Assembly: GCF_000024785.1 (NCBI RefSeq)
Contig: NC_013441.1
Coordinates: forward strand, 4,030,001 to 4,094,000
DNA: 64,000 nt
Direction: 5' to 3'
From: Gordonia bronchialis DSM 43247
GTDB lineage: Bacteria; Actinomycetota; Actinomycetes; Mycobacteriales; Mycobacteriaceae
Of this stretch, positions 28,419 through 36,809 are shown piece after piece. A program made the position numbers and the translations under genes. Numbering within the stretch: the stretch's first letter is position 1; each line of letters begins with the position of its first letter. Below the pieces are notes generated by a model that saw only the letters and a program-made list of their open reading frames with translations, was not told where the DNA came from and did not search any database.

Positions 28419-29873
28419 TCATGGCCGCAGCACCGGCCGCAGTGCGCCGACGTCGCGCGCAGTGACGACGCCCTGCCACAGTCCCGTACCGTAGGCCAGG
28501 TCGTCGAGCCGGTGCATGAGTAGATAGCGCACCGGACCGAGCGTCGGCGTGGCCGGATCGGCGATCACCTGACGCACCCAGGAGACCACGCCCTCGGCGA
28601 CCGCCACCTCGATGGCGAGCCTGCGGAAGCGGGCCGAACAGATCGCGAGGATCACCGCGACCGGCCAATAGTGGCGACAGATCGCCCCGGCGGCCTGCAG
28701 CAGACCGAATCCGGCCGCGCGCCCGGTCATCTGGGCCGCCACCAACGGAGCCGACGGCAGATCACCCAGTCTGCGGCGCAGTCGGATGGCGACGCCGCTC
28801 AGGATGATCATCGCGATCGCCGCGCCGATCCGGGTGCGCGTCAGGAGCGCGGCCACCGCGACGGCCATGGGGATCGACATGACCACCGGAGCAGCGCGAT
28901 CACCGTGGCGTTGCGCAAGGTGCGCCGCGCCGGTCCCGTAGAAGCGGCGACGCGACAGCACCGAACGCATGTCGGTGCGGTGGTCGTGGGCGACGCGGGC
29001 AACCGGGTCGTAGCGAATCCGCCAGCCGGCCGCGTGCATGCGCCAGCACACGTCCACGTCCTCGGCGACCCGCAGCGACTCGTCGAATCCACAGAACACG
29101 CTGCGCCGCACCACCATTGCGGCACTGGGCACATAGGGGGTGGCGGTCGCGGGCACCACCGCGGACTCCTCAGGCCCCATATCCAGCGACGACCAGCCGT
29201 TCTCGTACCGCTCGGCCAGTCCTGCTCGAGCGCTCGCCGTCTCCGACGCCGCGACGGTCCAGCTGAGCCCCACGATGCGCGGCGCCACGACCGCGACGGT
29301 GGGATCGGAGAAGTGGCCCAGCAGCACGGTGAGCCAGTCGACACTGGGCACCACGTCGGAGTCCAGGAACGCCACGAACTCGGTGGTCGCGGCGGCCGCT
29401 CCCGTGTTCCGGGCCGCGGACGGACCGCGGTTGACCTCCGAACGGATGACCGTCACGCCGGGGGCATCGACGCTGATGGGGCGCGCCGAACCGTCGTCGA
29501 CGACGATCACCCGCATCCCCCGCACCGCATGAAGGAGCCGATCGACCCCGGCCTGATTGTCACGGACCGGCACGACGATGGTCACATCGTCGGCCTGCGG
29601 TCCGAACATCGGCCGCGGATTCGCGATCCCGGCATCCAGCAGTGACCGGGCCAGGCGGCGAGTGGCGTTGTCGCACACCGCGATACGTCCGTCATCCGAG
29701 GTCATACCGAGGGCCGCGTCAGACATCCGCAACAGACGCGTCGGTGAGCCACCGACGAGGTAGCGGAGGTCTCCGTCGCGTGCGCAGCGCATGTCGATCT
29801 GCACCTGGAAGCCGTCGGGCAGTCCGTCGCTCACCGGCGGCGCATCGGCCGGCTTCTCGTCGAGGGCCGTCAT
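28419..29873 (-). CDS. mftF: MftF, mycofactocin glycosyltransferase
   Basis: 484 residues. The start at 29873 overlaps the mftE stop (ATGA). The GT2 domain (about 90-320) has TIVVPVRDNQAGVDRLL, the nucleotide-binding VIVVDDGS, the FLDSDVVP (DxD) motif, and ADEDVDCW-like VAEDVDVCWRMHAAGW. C-terminal hydrophobic helices (about 325-430) anchor it in the membrane. MftF adds beta-1,4-linked glucose units to premycofactocin, giving the oligoglucosylated cofactor. Membership is set by position between mftE and mftG. Confidence 0.93.
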   Translation of the reverse strand: MTALDEKPADAPPVSDGLPDGFQVQIDMRCARDGDLRYLVGGSPTRLLRMSDAALGMTSDDGRIAVCDNATRRLARSLLDAGIANPRPMFGPQADDVTIVVPVRDNQAGVDRLLHAVRGMRVIVVDDGSARPISVDAPGVTVIRSEVNRGPSAARNTGAAAATTEFVAFLDSDVVPSVDWLTVLLGHFSDPTVAVVAPRIVGLSWTVAASETASARAGLAERYENGWSSLDMGPEESAVVPATATPYVPSAAMVVRRSVFCGFDESLRVAEDVDVCWRMHAAGWRIRYDPVARVAHDHRTDMRSVLSRRRFYGTGAAHLAQRHGDRAAPVVMSIPMAVAVAALLTRTRIGAAIAMIILSGVAIRLRRRLGDLPSAPLVAAQMTGRAAGFGLLQAAGAICRHYWPVAVILAICSARFRRLAIEVAVAEGVVSWVRQVIADPATPTLGPVRYLLMHRLDDLAYGTGLWQGVVTARDVGALRPVLRP

Positions 29874-30592
29874 CCGAGCCGACCCTGCTCGTCCACGTTC
29901 CACGCGTCCAGCGCCGCCTCGCAGCGCGCGATCGTCGCCGCCAGCAGACGAGTGCCGTCCTCGGCGGATGCGGTGGTCGGGTCGCCCAGGACACCGTTGG
30001 CGCTCACTGCGGCAACCCCGCCCTCACGCATGGCGGGCAGCAGGGTGGCCACCGATGCGCGATTGCCGGCCTCGAGTCGGTCCTGACGTACCAGCTGCGG
30101 TGAAAGTGACAGCAGCACAGAGGTTTCGGTGTATCCGGCGTGCGCGTCGGCGCGGGCACCGTCGAAGACGCACGGGAACCACGCCACGTCACGACCCTCG
30201 TAGCGCAACCGCGTGACCGCCGACCGCAGTGTCGGACCGTTGCCGCCGTGCCCGTTCACGAAGACCAACCGGTCGGCCCAGCGGCAGGCGCTTCGTCCAT
30301 ATTCCAGCAGTACCTGATACAGCGCCTCATGACCGATCGACACCGTCCCCGGAAAACCCTCGTGCTCGCCGCTGGCCCCGTAGGCGAGTTCCGGTGCGCG
30401 GTACAGCGTCGCATCGCCGTGGCCGCGCACACCGTCGACGACGGCGGTCGCGATACGGGTGTCGGTGTCGAGCGGAAGGTGCGGACCGTGCTGCTCGAGC
30501 GCCCCGAGGGGCACGAGCACGGTGACCGATCGTCCATCGAGGTCTGGCCAGCACTGCTGCCCCAGCACCGACGAACCTGTCATTCGGTCCAT
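29870..30592 (-). CDS. mftE: MftE, creatininase-family peptidase of mycofactocin maturation
   Basis: 240 residues. Metal-ligand motifs of the creatininase fold are visible: LVPLGALEQHGPHLPLDTDTRI and the later FVNGHGGNGPTLRSAV. MftE cuts the modified C-terminal Val-Tyr dipeptide from MftA. The start is at 30592, with a second methionine at residue 4 also possible. It heads the detached mftE-mftF-mftG block. No long 3' partner precedes it, as the AMACR gene diverges upstream. Confidence 0.93.
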   Translation of the reverse strand: MDRMTGSSVLGQQCWPDLDGRSVTVLVPLGALEQHGPHLPLDTDTRIATAVVDGVRGHGDATLYRAPELAYGASGEHEGFPGTVSIGHEALYQVLLEYGRSACRWADRLVFVNGHGGNGPTLRSAVTRLRYEGRDVAWFPCVFDGARADAHAGYTETSVLLSLSPQLVRQDRLEAGNRASVATLLPAMREGGVAAVSANGVLGDPTTASAEDGTRLLAATIARCEAALDAWNVDEQGRLG

Positions 30593-30776
30593 GCTAGCGA
30601 TGCGCGCGGTGAGGCGTAACCGCGTCGGACCGAAAACTTCGGGTGGATATCACCGACGGGCCGCAATCCCGGCCAGTCGACCACCACTTTGACGAGCGTT
30701 CGATCGGTTATGGGATGCTGGGACACACGCGTGACGCCCGACACAGCGGGCAGCAGATCTCGATCGGGAGGACCAC

Positions 30777-31889
30777 ATGACCACGTCGACTTCACACCAC
30801 AGCGGAAAGAACGGACCGCTCAGCGCAATCCGCGTCATCGAGTTCGCCGGCATCGGTCCCGGGCCGCACGCCGCGATGATGCTGGCCGATCTGGGCGCCG
30901 ACGTGGTGCGGGTCCAGCGTCCCGGGTCACTTCCCGCCGAGGGACGTAACGCCGACGCTCTGCTGCGCGGTCGCCGCGTCGTCGAGGCCAACCTCAAAGA
31001 CCCCGCCGACCGCGAGACCATCCTCGGACTGATCGCCAAGGCTGACGTCGTCATCGAGGGTTTCCGCCCGGGCGTCATGGAGCGCCTCGGTTTCGGCCCC
31101 GACGATCTCGAATCGGTGAACCCGGGACTCGTCTACGGGCGGATGACCGGCTGGGGTCAGGAGGGCCCGCGCGCCAACCTCGCCGGCCACGACATCAACT
31201 ACATCTCGCTGACCGGGATGCTGCACGCGATCGGCCGCAAGGACGACCGCCCGGTGCCGCCCCTGAACCTGGCCGGCGACTTCGGTGGCGGCTCGATGTT
31301 CCTCGTCATGGGCGTCCTCGCCGCCCTGCTCGAGCGCCAGAGCTCGGGTCGCGGCCAGGTCGTCGACGCGGCCATGGTCGACGGCGCTTCCGTTCTGGGA
31401 CAGATGATGTGGGCGTTCCGCGGCACCGGCCTGTGGAGTGATGTGCGCGGCGTCAACATGCTCGACACCGGCGCTCCGTACTACGAGGTGTACGAGACCT
31501 CGGACGGCAAGTACATGGCGGTTGGCGCCATCGAACCGCAGTTCTACGCCGAACTCCTCAACGGCCTCGGTCTCGCCGGTGCCGATCTGCCCGAGCAGAA
31601 CGACATCGCGAACTGGGGCAAGCTGAAGGAGGTCTTCACCGAGACCTTCAAATCACGCACCCGCGATGAATGGACCAAGATCTTCGACGACACCGACGCC
31701 TGCACGTCGCCGGTCCTCACCTTCGCCGAGGCACCCGAGGACCCACACATGTCGGCCCGCTCCAACCTCGTGGAGATCGACGGGGTGATGCAGGCGCAGG
31801 TCGCGCCGCGCTTCTCGCGGACCCAGCCGGAGACCCCGGAGGGACCGAGCCGCGCGGCCACCGATCCGTCGACCCTCTGGACCGACTGA
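30777..31889 (+). CDS. Alpha-methylacyl-CoA racemase (family III CoA transferase)
   Basis: 370 residues. Family residues known from mycobacterial MCR are all present: the histidine in [15 protein letters not shown], the aspartate in [12 protein letters not shown], and the glutamate in [11 protein letters not shown]. It would epimerise 2-methylacyl-CoA esters from branched fatty acids or the sterol side chain. A good GGGAGGA precedes the ATG, and a TTGACG at 30689 may be its -35. It reads against all neighbouring mft genes and splits the cluster. Sterol side-chain breakdown is consistent with the KstR-type sites nearby (inference). Confidence 0.9.
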   Translation: MTTSTSHHSGKNGPLSAIRVIEFAGIGPGPHAAMMLADLGADVVRVQRPGSLPAEGRNADALLRGRRVVEANLKDPADRETILGLIAKADVVIEGFRPGVMERLGFGPDDLESVNPGLVYGRMTGWGQEGPRANLAGHDINYISLTGMLHAIGRKDDRPVPPLNLAGDFGGGSMFLVMGVLAALLERQSSGRGQVVDAAMVDGASVLGQMMWAFRGTGLWSDVRGVNMLDTGAPYYEVYETSDGKYMAVGAIEPQFYAELLNGLGLAGADLPEQNDIANWGKLKEVFTETFKSRTRDEWTKIFDDTDACTSPVLTFAEAPEDPHMSARSNLVEIDGVMQAQVAPRFSRTQPETPEGPSRAATDPSTLWTD

Positions 31890-31901
31890 CTGACACCAAA
31901 G

Positions 31902-31928
31902 CCCCGCCCCCGGGCTCAGGGGGCGCGG
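31902..31928. terminator. Bidirectional hairpin between convergent racemase and SDR genes
   Basis: CCCCGCCCCC (31902-31911) pairs with GGGGGCGCGG (31919-31928) with one mismatch and a 7-base loop. It lies 12 bases after the racemase stop and 19 bases after the convergent SDR stop. Confidence 0.55.
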
Positions 31929-31947
31929 TTACCGTCGCGGGGATCGG

Positions 31948-32760
31948 TCAGACCTTGGAGTGACCCATGTCGATCTGGAATTCCGCACCGGTGATCGCCT
32001 TGGCCCCGTCGGAGGCCAGGTAGAGCACGGCGTCGGAGATCTCGTCGGTCGAGGCCACCGGATGGTAATCCAGCATCGACGGGAAATATCGTGCCGCCCA
32101 TGGGGTTTCGAATGCCTTGAAGGCCTCGGTGTCGGCGACACCCATGGGTGTGTCCACGGCATAGGGATGCACTGAGTTCACCCGGATGCGGTAGCGGCCC
32201 AGTTCTTTGGCAGCGGTCTGCGCCAGCCCCCGGACGCCGTACTTCGACGCGGCGTAGGAGGCCTGCAGGGGCATCGCCTTGAGCCCGCCGACCGAGCTGA
32301 TCACGGTGATCGAACCGCCGTTGCGCGCCTCGATCATCGGGGGCACGGTGGCCTTGATGGTCTTCCAGGTACCCACCAGGTTGATGTCGACGACCTCGGA
32401 GAACTGCTCCTCGGTGAGCTCCCACACCGCGCCCCAGGTGAGGACGCCGGCGTTGGCGACCACGTGGTCGATCCTGCCGAACTGCTCGATCGCGTCCGCG
32501 ACGAGTTGCTGCTGGAATGCCAGATCTCGGGTATCACCCTGGCGGGCAAGGATTTTGCCGCCCTCCCCCTCGACCAGACCGATCGTCTCGGTGAGATCGT
32601 CGGCGGTGGCCGACGGATAGGTCGCGTGATCGATCGCCGGCCCCGCGATGTCGAGGCCGACGATCGCCGCACCCTCCCGGGCGAAGCGGATGGCGTGATT
32701 ACGGCCCTGGCCGCGCGCCAGGCCGGTGATGTAGACGACCTTGCCGTCGAACTGTCCCAT
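31948..32760 (-). CDS. Mycofactocin-coupled short-chain dehydrogenase/reductase
   Basis: 270 residues from the ATG at 32760. Rossmann motif VVYITGLARGQGRNHAIRFA, the mycofactocin-type insertion after strand 2 (DIAGPAIDHATYPSATADD), NAG in VVANAGVL, and the catalytic pair in SYAASKYGV. This subgroup keeps NAD bound and relies on mycofactocin to reoxidise it. It lies 50 bases after mftD and is probably the main client enzyme. A KstR-like palindrome abuts the ATG with no Shine-Dalgarno, suggesting a leaderless mRNA under steroid-responsive control (inference). Confidence 0.9.
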   Translation of the reverse strand: MGQFDGKVVYITGLARGQGRNHAIRFAREGAAIVGLDIAGPAIDHATYPSATADDLTETIGLVEGEGGKILARQGDTRDLAFQQQLVADAIEQFGRIDHVVANAGVLTWGAVWELTEEQFSEVVDINLVGTWKTIKATVPPMIEARNGGSITVISSVGGLKAMPLQASYAASKYGVRGLAQTAAKELGRYRIRVNSVHPYAVDTPMGVADTEAFKAFETPWAARYFPSMLDYHPVASTDEISDAVLYLASDGAKAITGAEFQIDMGHSKV

Positions 32761-32790
32761 GGCAGAACTGTAACACGTTCTAGTTCTGCC
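32761..32790 (-). promoter_or_regulatory. KstR-like operator directly upstream of the mycofactocin SDR
   Basis: TGTAACACGTTCTA at 32769-32782 matches the published KstR consensus TNNAACNNGTTNNA. It lies at the centre of a larger dyad whose 9-base arms, GGCAGAACT (32761-32769) and AGTTCTGCC (32782-32790), are perfect complements. The dyad touches the SDR start codon. TACAGT on the minus strand, 6 bases before the ATG, could be the -10 of a leaderless promoter inside the site. Confidence 0.65.
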
Positions 32791-32810
32791 CAGCAGCCAC
32801 TTCTCGGCGA

Positions 32811-34034
32811 CTACTCGCCGAAGCTGCGCGTGAAGTCCGCCGGGATGAACAGGTCGTCGCGGGAGAGTTCGTGAACGCTCTTGTGGCCCAGTCCCATCAC
32901 CACGCCGTCGAGCCCCATCCGGAGCAGGTCGAGGACGTTCTCGACGCCGGTCTGGCCGTTGGCGGCCAGGCCCCACAGGTAGGCGCGGCCGATCATCACC
33001 GCGCGCGCACCGAGGGCCAGCGCCTTGGCGACGTCGCTGCCACGGCGGATACCGCCGTCGAGCAGGACCTCGATGTCGTTGCCCACCGCGTCGGCGATGG
33101 CGGGCAACAACCGGATGGCGGCCGGGGTGCCGTCGAGGTTGTTGCCGCCGTGGTTGGAGACCGACAGCGCGGTGGCACCGATGTCGACGGCCCGTTTGGC
33201 GTCGTCCACGCGGGTGATGCCTTTGACCATGAACGGCCCGCCCCACTGCTCACGGAGCCACTGCAGGTCTTCCCAGGTGGGCGGTGCCGTGTTCATCCAC
33301 TCGCCGTAGGCGCCGAAGAACGTCGGACCGGTCTCACCCTTGGCCGGCAGGTTGGGTGCGGTCAGATCGGGGATGATGATCTTGCCGTCCCGAATCCAGC
33401 TGAGCGCGTATCGCGGTTTGACGGCGATCTCCGGCCCGAGGCGTAGCAGCGCCCGCATGTCGACCTTCTCCGGGATCTCCGGGCTCCCCCAGTCGCGGCC
33501 GACGTTGAACACCCAGTCGGTGGTCACGATCAGACCCTTGGCGCCGGCTTCCTTGGCGCGCATTGCCCGGGCCAGGATGTCGTCGCGTGATCCGAGCCAG
33601 TAGATCTGGAAGAAGACCTTGTCGTTGACCTCGGTCACCTCTTCGACGGGGTGGCTGGCGAAGCTCGACAATCCCATCGCGGTGCCACGCGCGGCGGCCG
33701 CCCGCGCCACGGCGACCTCACCGTCGGGATCGACCGCCTGCACACCGGTCGGCGAGATCATCACCGGAAACGAGATCTCCTGTCCCATCACCGAAGTCGA
33801 TAGTTCGCGGTCTGGTTGCGCACCCACCACGTGGGGTGCCCAGCCGAGTTCCCCGTAGGCGTTCATGTTGTCGTTGACCGTGATTCCGGCCTGGGTGCCC
33901 GCGACCAGTGACGAGTACACCGACCTGGGCAGGCGCTTGCGGGCTCGACGCTGCGCCTCGACCACCGTCTCGAACCATGGGTTGCGCGCCCATGGATTGG
34001 CGGCCTTGATGGCGTCCTTGTTGATCTTTGCCAT
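32811..34034 (-). CDS. mftD: MftD, FMN-dependent alpha-hydroxyacid-dehydrogenase-like enzyme
   Basis: 407 residues. A TIM barrel of the lactate dehydrogenase/glycolate oxidase type, with ISPTGVQAVDPDGEVAVARAA, the catalytic base in SVSNHGGNNLDGTPA and the FMN-phosphate loop VLLDGGIRRGSDVAKALALGA. MftD oxidatively deaminates the MftE product to premycofactocin, which is the redox-active form. It lies 117 bases after mftC, across a strong hairpin, and 50 bases before the SDR. Confidence 0.94.
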   Translation of the reverse strand: MAKINKDAIKAANPWARNPWFETVVEAQRRARKRLPRSVYSSLVAGTQAGITVNDNMNAYGELGWAPHVVGAQPDRELSTSVMGQEISFPVMISPTGVQAVDPDGEVAVARAAAARGTAMGLSSFASHPVEEVTEVNDKVFFQIYWLGSRDDILARAMRAKEAGAKGLIVTTDWVFNVGRDWGSPEIPEKVDMRALLRLGPEIAVKPRYALSWIRDGKIIIPDLTAPNLPAKGETGPTFFGAYGEWMNTAPPTWEDLQWLREQWGGPFMVKGITRVDDAKRAVDIGATALSVSNHGGNNLDGTPAAIRLLPAIADAVGNDIEVLLDGGIRRGSDVAKALALGARAVMIGRAYLWGLAANGQTGVENVLDLLRMGLDGVVMGLGHKSVHELSRDDLFIPADFTRSFGE

Positions 34035-34093
34035 TGGTGTTCCTACCTTCGTGGCCCGGCGCGGGCGCCGATATCTGTTGTGCGCAGCGATGT

Positions 34094-34119
34094 CTCACCG
34101 GTCCGTCCGGACCGGTGAG
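34094..34119 (-). promoter_or_regulatory. Intercistronic hairpin between mftC and mftD
   Basis: A perfect 12-base inverted repeat: CTCACCGGTCCG (34094-34105) and its complement (34108-34119), with two bases between. No U-tract follows. It may be an RNA-processing or attenuation signal that sets mftD levels apart from mftABC, or a partial terminator. The role is inferred. Confidence 0.5.
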
Positions 34120-34151
34120 CGCTGCCGTGCGGGTGGTCGGGTGCCGGTCGG

Positions 34152-35441
34152 TCAGATCCCGGCCGGCGAGAATCCGGCGAGCGGGTTCTCGTCGCAGCTC
34201 TTCGACGGCGGTGCACCGATCGGCAGCAACACCCCGTCGGGTTTGCGGGTCATCAGCGTGAGCGGGGTCCCGCGCGAATGATCCTTGTTGGCAGTGGGTT
34301 TGGTGCGTTCACCGGCGAGCAGTTCCTCGCCGTAACCCTGCACGCACTCGGGGTCCGGGCCGGCCAGCGGAAGTCCGGTGAAGAACTTCGCCGCCATGCA
34401 TCCGCCGCGGCAGGCGTCGAAGTGGGCGCACTTGGTGCAGGCACCGGCGTTCTGCGGTTCACGCAGTTCGGTGAACAGATCCGAGTTCTGCCAGATCTCC
34501 TGGAATCCGCCGCCGCTGACGATGTTGCCGGCGAGGAAGTTCTCGTGGATCGCGAACGGGCACGCATAGACATCGCCCACCGGATCGATGAGGCAGACCA
34601 CGCGGCCGGCACCACACAGGTTGAGCCCGGGCAGCCCACCGCCGTTGCCGCTGCCGAAGGCGGACAGATGGAAGAAGGAGTCACCGGTCAGCACCCGATC
34701 CCCGTGTGCCACAAGCCAGTTGTAGAGGTCGCGCTGCTGAGAGGGCAGCGGATGCAGGTCGTCCCACACATCGGCGCCCCGCCCGGACGGACGCAGCCGC
34801 GTGATCCGCAGCGTCGCGTTGTACCGATCGGCGAGTGCCTTGAACTCATCGAGTTGTTCGACGTTCTGCCGGGTCATCACGACACTGATCTTGGCGTCGC
34901 GGAAACCGGCCTCGTGCAGGTTCTCCAGGGCGCGCACCGCCATGTCGAAGGAGCCGGGACCGCGGACCGCGTCGTTGACCTCGGCGGTGGCACCGTCGAG
35001 CGAGATCTGCACGTCCACATAGTCCGATGCCGCCAGCCGGGCGGCGACCTTCTTGTCGATCCGCAGCCCGTTGGTGGAGAACTTCACCCCGACCTGGTGG
35101 CTGGTCGCATAATCGACGAGCTCCCAGAAGTCCGGCCGCACAGTGGGTTCGCCGCCGCCGATGTTGACGTAGAACACCTGCATCCGTTGCAGCTCGTCGA
35201 TGATCGACTTGCACTGTTCGGTGGAGAGCTCCCGCGGATCACGCTTACCCGACGACGAGAGGCAGTGCACGCACGCCAGGTTGCAGGCGTAGGTGAGCTC
35301 CCAGGTGAGGCAGATGGGGGCGTCGAGGCCCTTCTCGAACTGATCGACCAGACGCCCCACCTTGGGTACATCACCGGCCGGCTCGGCCACCGGGCGTGTT
35401 GCGAGTTCGGTTGCGGTGGGCGGCATCTCGAGAGTGGTCAT
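34152..35441 (-). CDS. mftC: MftC, radical SAM maturase of mycofactocin
   Basis: 429 residues. The radical SAM cluster motif CNLACVHC (CxxxCxxC) is near residue 53, in TWELTYACNLACVHCLSSS. The GGGEP motif follows in NIGGGEPTVRPDFWE. The SPASM domain cysteines are in LCGAGRVVCLIDPVGDVYACPF and CTKCAHFDACRGGC. MftC decarboxylates the C-terminal tyrosine of MftA and then cross-links it to the valine. AAGGAG sits 8 bases before the ATG. It follows mftB by 72 bases. Confidence 0.95.
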   Translation of the reverse strand: MTTLEMPPTATELATRPVAEPAGDVPKVGRLVDQFEKGLDAPICLTWELTYACNLACVHCLSSSGKRDPRELSTEQCKSIIDELQRMQVFYVNIGGGEPTVRPDFWELVDYATSHQVGVKFSTNGLRIDKKVAARLAASDYVDVQISLDGATAEVNDAVRGPGSFDMAVRALENLHEAGFRDAKISVVMTRQNVEQLDEFKALADRYNATLRITRLRPSGRGADVWDDLHPLPSQQRDLYNWLVAHGDRVLTGDSFFHLSAFGSGNGGGLPGLNLCGAGRVVCLIDPVGDVYACPFAIHENFLAGNIVSGGGFQEIWQNSDLFTELREPQNAGACTKCAHFDACRGGCMAAKFFTGLPLAGPDPECVQGYGEELLAGERTKPTANKDHSRGTPLTLMTRKPDGVLLPIGAPPSKSCDENPLAGFSPAGI

Positions 35442-35513
35442 CGCGACGACTCCTTCTTGGGTGGCTGGGGGTGCACATCCGGATCGTGCGGATGCGGCTC
35501 GGCTGTATGGGGT

Positions 35514-35867
35514 TCAGGCGTCGGGGGTGGCCGGCTCGCGGCGGATGATCATGCCGGACTCGGCGAGCGCGCCGAGCGCCTGCAGGTAGAGCGGCCGCTG
35601 CGCCGGCGTGATGCCGGCGGCGAGCAGCGCGGCCTCGGCGCTGTCGGCCTCGCGCAGCGACTGGACGATACCGACGACGGTCAGGTTCTTGAGGAAGGAG
35701 AGCTTACGGGTGCCGAAGTGGTAGAGCAGCGCACCGAACGGCTCAGGCCGCAGGGCGACCTTCGGATTGAGTTCCCAGGCGTCGAGCGTGTCGAACTCGA
35801 CCGGCCGGTGCCCGGCGGCCGCATCAGCGCGGCCGCCGGTCACCGTCGAAGCGGTGGGGGCGGACAT
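35514..35867 (-). CDS. mftB: MftB, mycofactocin RiPP-recognition protein
   Basis: 117 residues. The ATG at 35867 shares one base with the mftA stop (TGATG), which chooses it over a start 15 bases upstream. It contains the PqqD-like recognition fold: VALRPEPFGALLYHFGTRKLSFLKN and a C-terminal winged-helix-like part. It binds the MftA leader and delivers it to MftC. Confidence 0.94.
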   Translation of the reverse strand: MSAPTASTVTGGRADAAAGHRPVEFDTLDAWELNPKVALRPEPFGALLYHFGTRKLSFLKNLTVVGIVQSLREADSAEAALLAAGITPAQRPLYLQALGALAESGMIIRREPATPDA

Positions 35868-35998
35868 CAGTAGACCCCGCACATCCCGTCGATCGACACC
35901 TCTTCCACGAGCGACTCACCCACGAGATCGGTATCGGCGTCGGCCGGAACCGTCGACACCTTGGCTTCCTGCGCGGACGTGGCTGACTGATCTGCCAT
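35867..35998 (-). CDS. mftA: MftA, mycofactocin precursor peptide
   Basis: 43 residues. It begins [15 protein letters not shown] and ends in the invariant IDGMCGVY, whose last Val-Tyr become the cofactor core. The leader is acidic ([14 protein letters not shown]), as expected for MftB binding. GGAGG at 36008-36012 lies 8 bases before the ATG. It is the first gene of the mftABCD-SDR run and diverges from mftR. Confidence 0.96.
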   Translation of the reverse strand: MADQSATSAQEAKVSTVPADADTDLVGESLVEEVSIDGMCGVY

Positions 35999-36043
35999 GA
36001 TCTGGACCTCCTGTTGGTGCTGTAGTGATGCGGGTCACCGAAT

Positions 36044-36064
36044 ACTATAATGGCACTCGGTGCA
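36044..36064. promoter_or_regulatory. Candidate divergent mftA/mftR promoter and operator
   Basis: TATAAT at 36046-36051 (plus) or its overlap ACTATA read as TATAGT (minus) could be a -10. Next to it is the small dyad GCAC-TCG-GTGC (36053-36063). This is the only shared control region for mftA and mftR, so an MftR site is expected here. In M. smegmatis MftR represses the cluster and responds to acyl-CoAs. The exact site is a guess. Confidence 0.35.
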
Positions 36065-36110
36065 TGAAAACCACCCCCAGCGAAAACTACCCACACGGAC
36101 AGGTACGTCA

Positions 36111-36740
36111 ATGACGGATCTTCGGCACGACGGCACGACGGCCACCCCCGGGCGCAAGAGTGCGGCCGGTCGGCGGCCGCTGACCTCCCGCGCCCAGATC
36201 AGCACCATCGCCATCGACCTGTTCACCGAGCGCGGCTTCGACGAGACCAGCGTCGACGACATCGCCGAGGCGGCCGGGATCGCCCGGCGCACCCTGTTTC
36301 GCTACTACCCCTCCAAGAACGCCGTGCCCTGGGGTGACTTCGACGGACATCTCGCGCAGATGCGGGAGTTGCTGGCGCGAATCCCGTCGGACCTGTCGAT
36401 CGCCGACGCATTGCAGATGGCCCTCGTCTCCTTCAACCGGGTCCCACCCACCGAGCGCGACAGCCATCGCCGACGGATGGCACTGCTCCTGGGTGTTCCG
36501 GCGCTGCAAGCACATTCGATGCTGATGTATGCGGAGTGGCGCCACGTCATCGCCGATTTCTGCGCGGCGCGACTCGGACTCGACGAGCACGATCACCTGC
36601 CGCAGACCATCGGCTGGCTCTGCCTGGGGACCGCACTGGCCGCCTACGAGGCATGGCTCGCCGATCCGGGCTCCGACCTGGAGAATCTGATCACCGTGGG
36701 CGCACGTACGCTGGCCCAGGGAGTCGCCGCGCTATCGTGA
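36111..36740 (+). CDS. mftR: MftR, TetR-family regulator of the mycofactocin cluster
   Basis: 209 residues from the ATG at 36111, which follows GGACAGG. The TetR helix-turn-helix is FTERGFDETSVDDIAEAAGIARRTLFRYYPSKNAVPWGDFDGHL, whose last part (FRYYPSKN...PWGDFD) is typical of MftR. The C-terminal ligand domain is all helical. It diverges from mftA and shares its promoter region. The KstR-type site at 36768 lies just past its stop and serves the next gene. Confidence 0.93.
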   Translation: MTDLRHDGTTATPGRKSAAGRRPLTSRAQISTIAIDLFTERGFDETSVDDIAEAAGIARRTLFRYYPSKNAVPWGDFDGHLAQMRELLARIPSDLSIADALQMALVSFNRVPPTERDSHRRRMALLLGVPALQAHSMLMYAEWRHVIADFCAARLGLDEHDHLPQTIGWLCLGTALAAYEAWLADPGSDLENLITVGARTLAQGVAALS

Positions 36741-36767
36741 CCAGCCCGCGTAGGCTAAACTCCGAAT

Positions 36768-36781
36768 TAGAACGTGTTCTA
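36768..36781 (+). promoter_or_regulatory. KstR-like operator upstream of kshB
   Basis: TAGAACGTGTTCTA is a two-fold symmetric site (TAGAAC-GT-GTTCTA) and an exact match to the KstR consensus TNNAACNNGTTNNA. It is centred 35 bases before the kshB ATG and 27 bases after the mftR stop. kshB is an established KstR target in related genera, which supports the call. Confidence 0.78.
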
Positions 36782-36809
36782 GTTTTCCCTGAGTGTGGAG
36801 AATGGTGAG

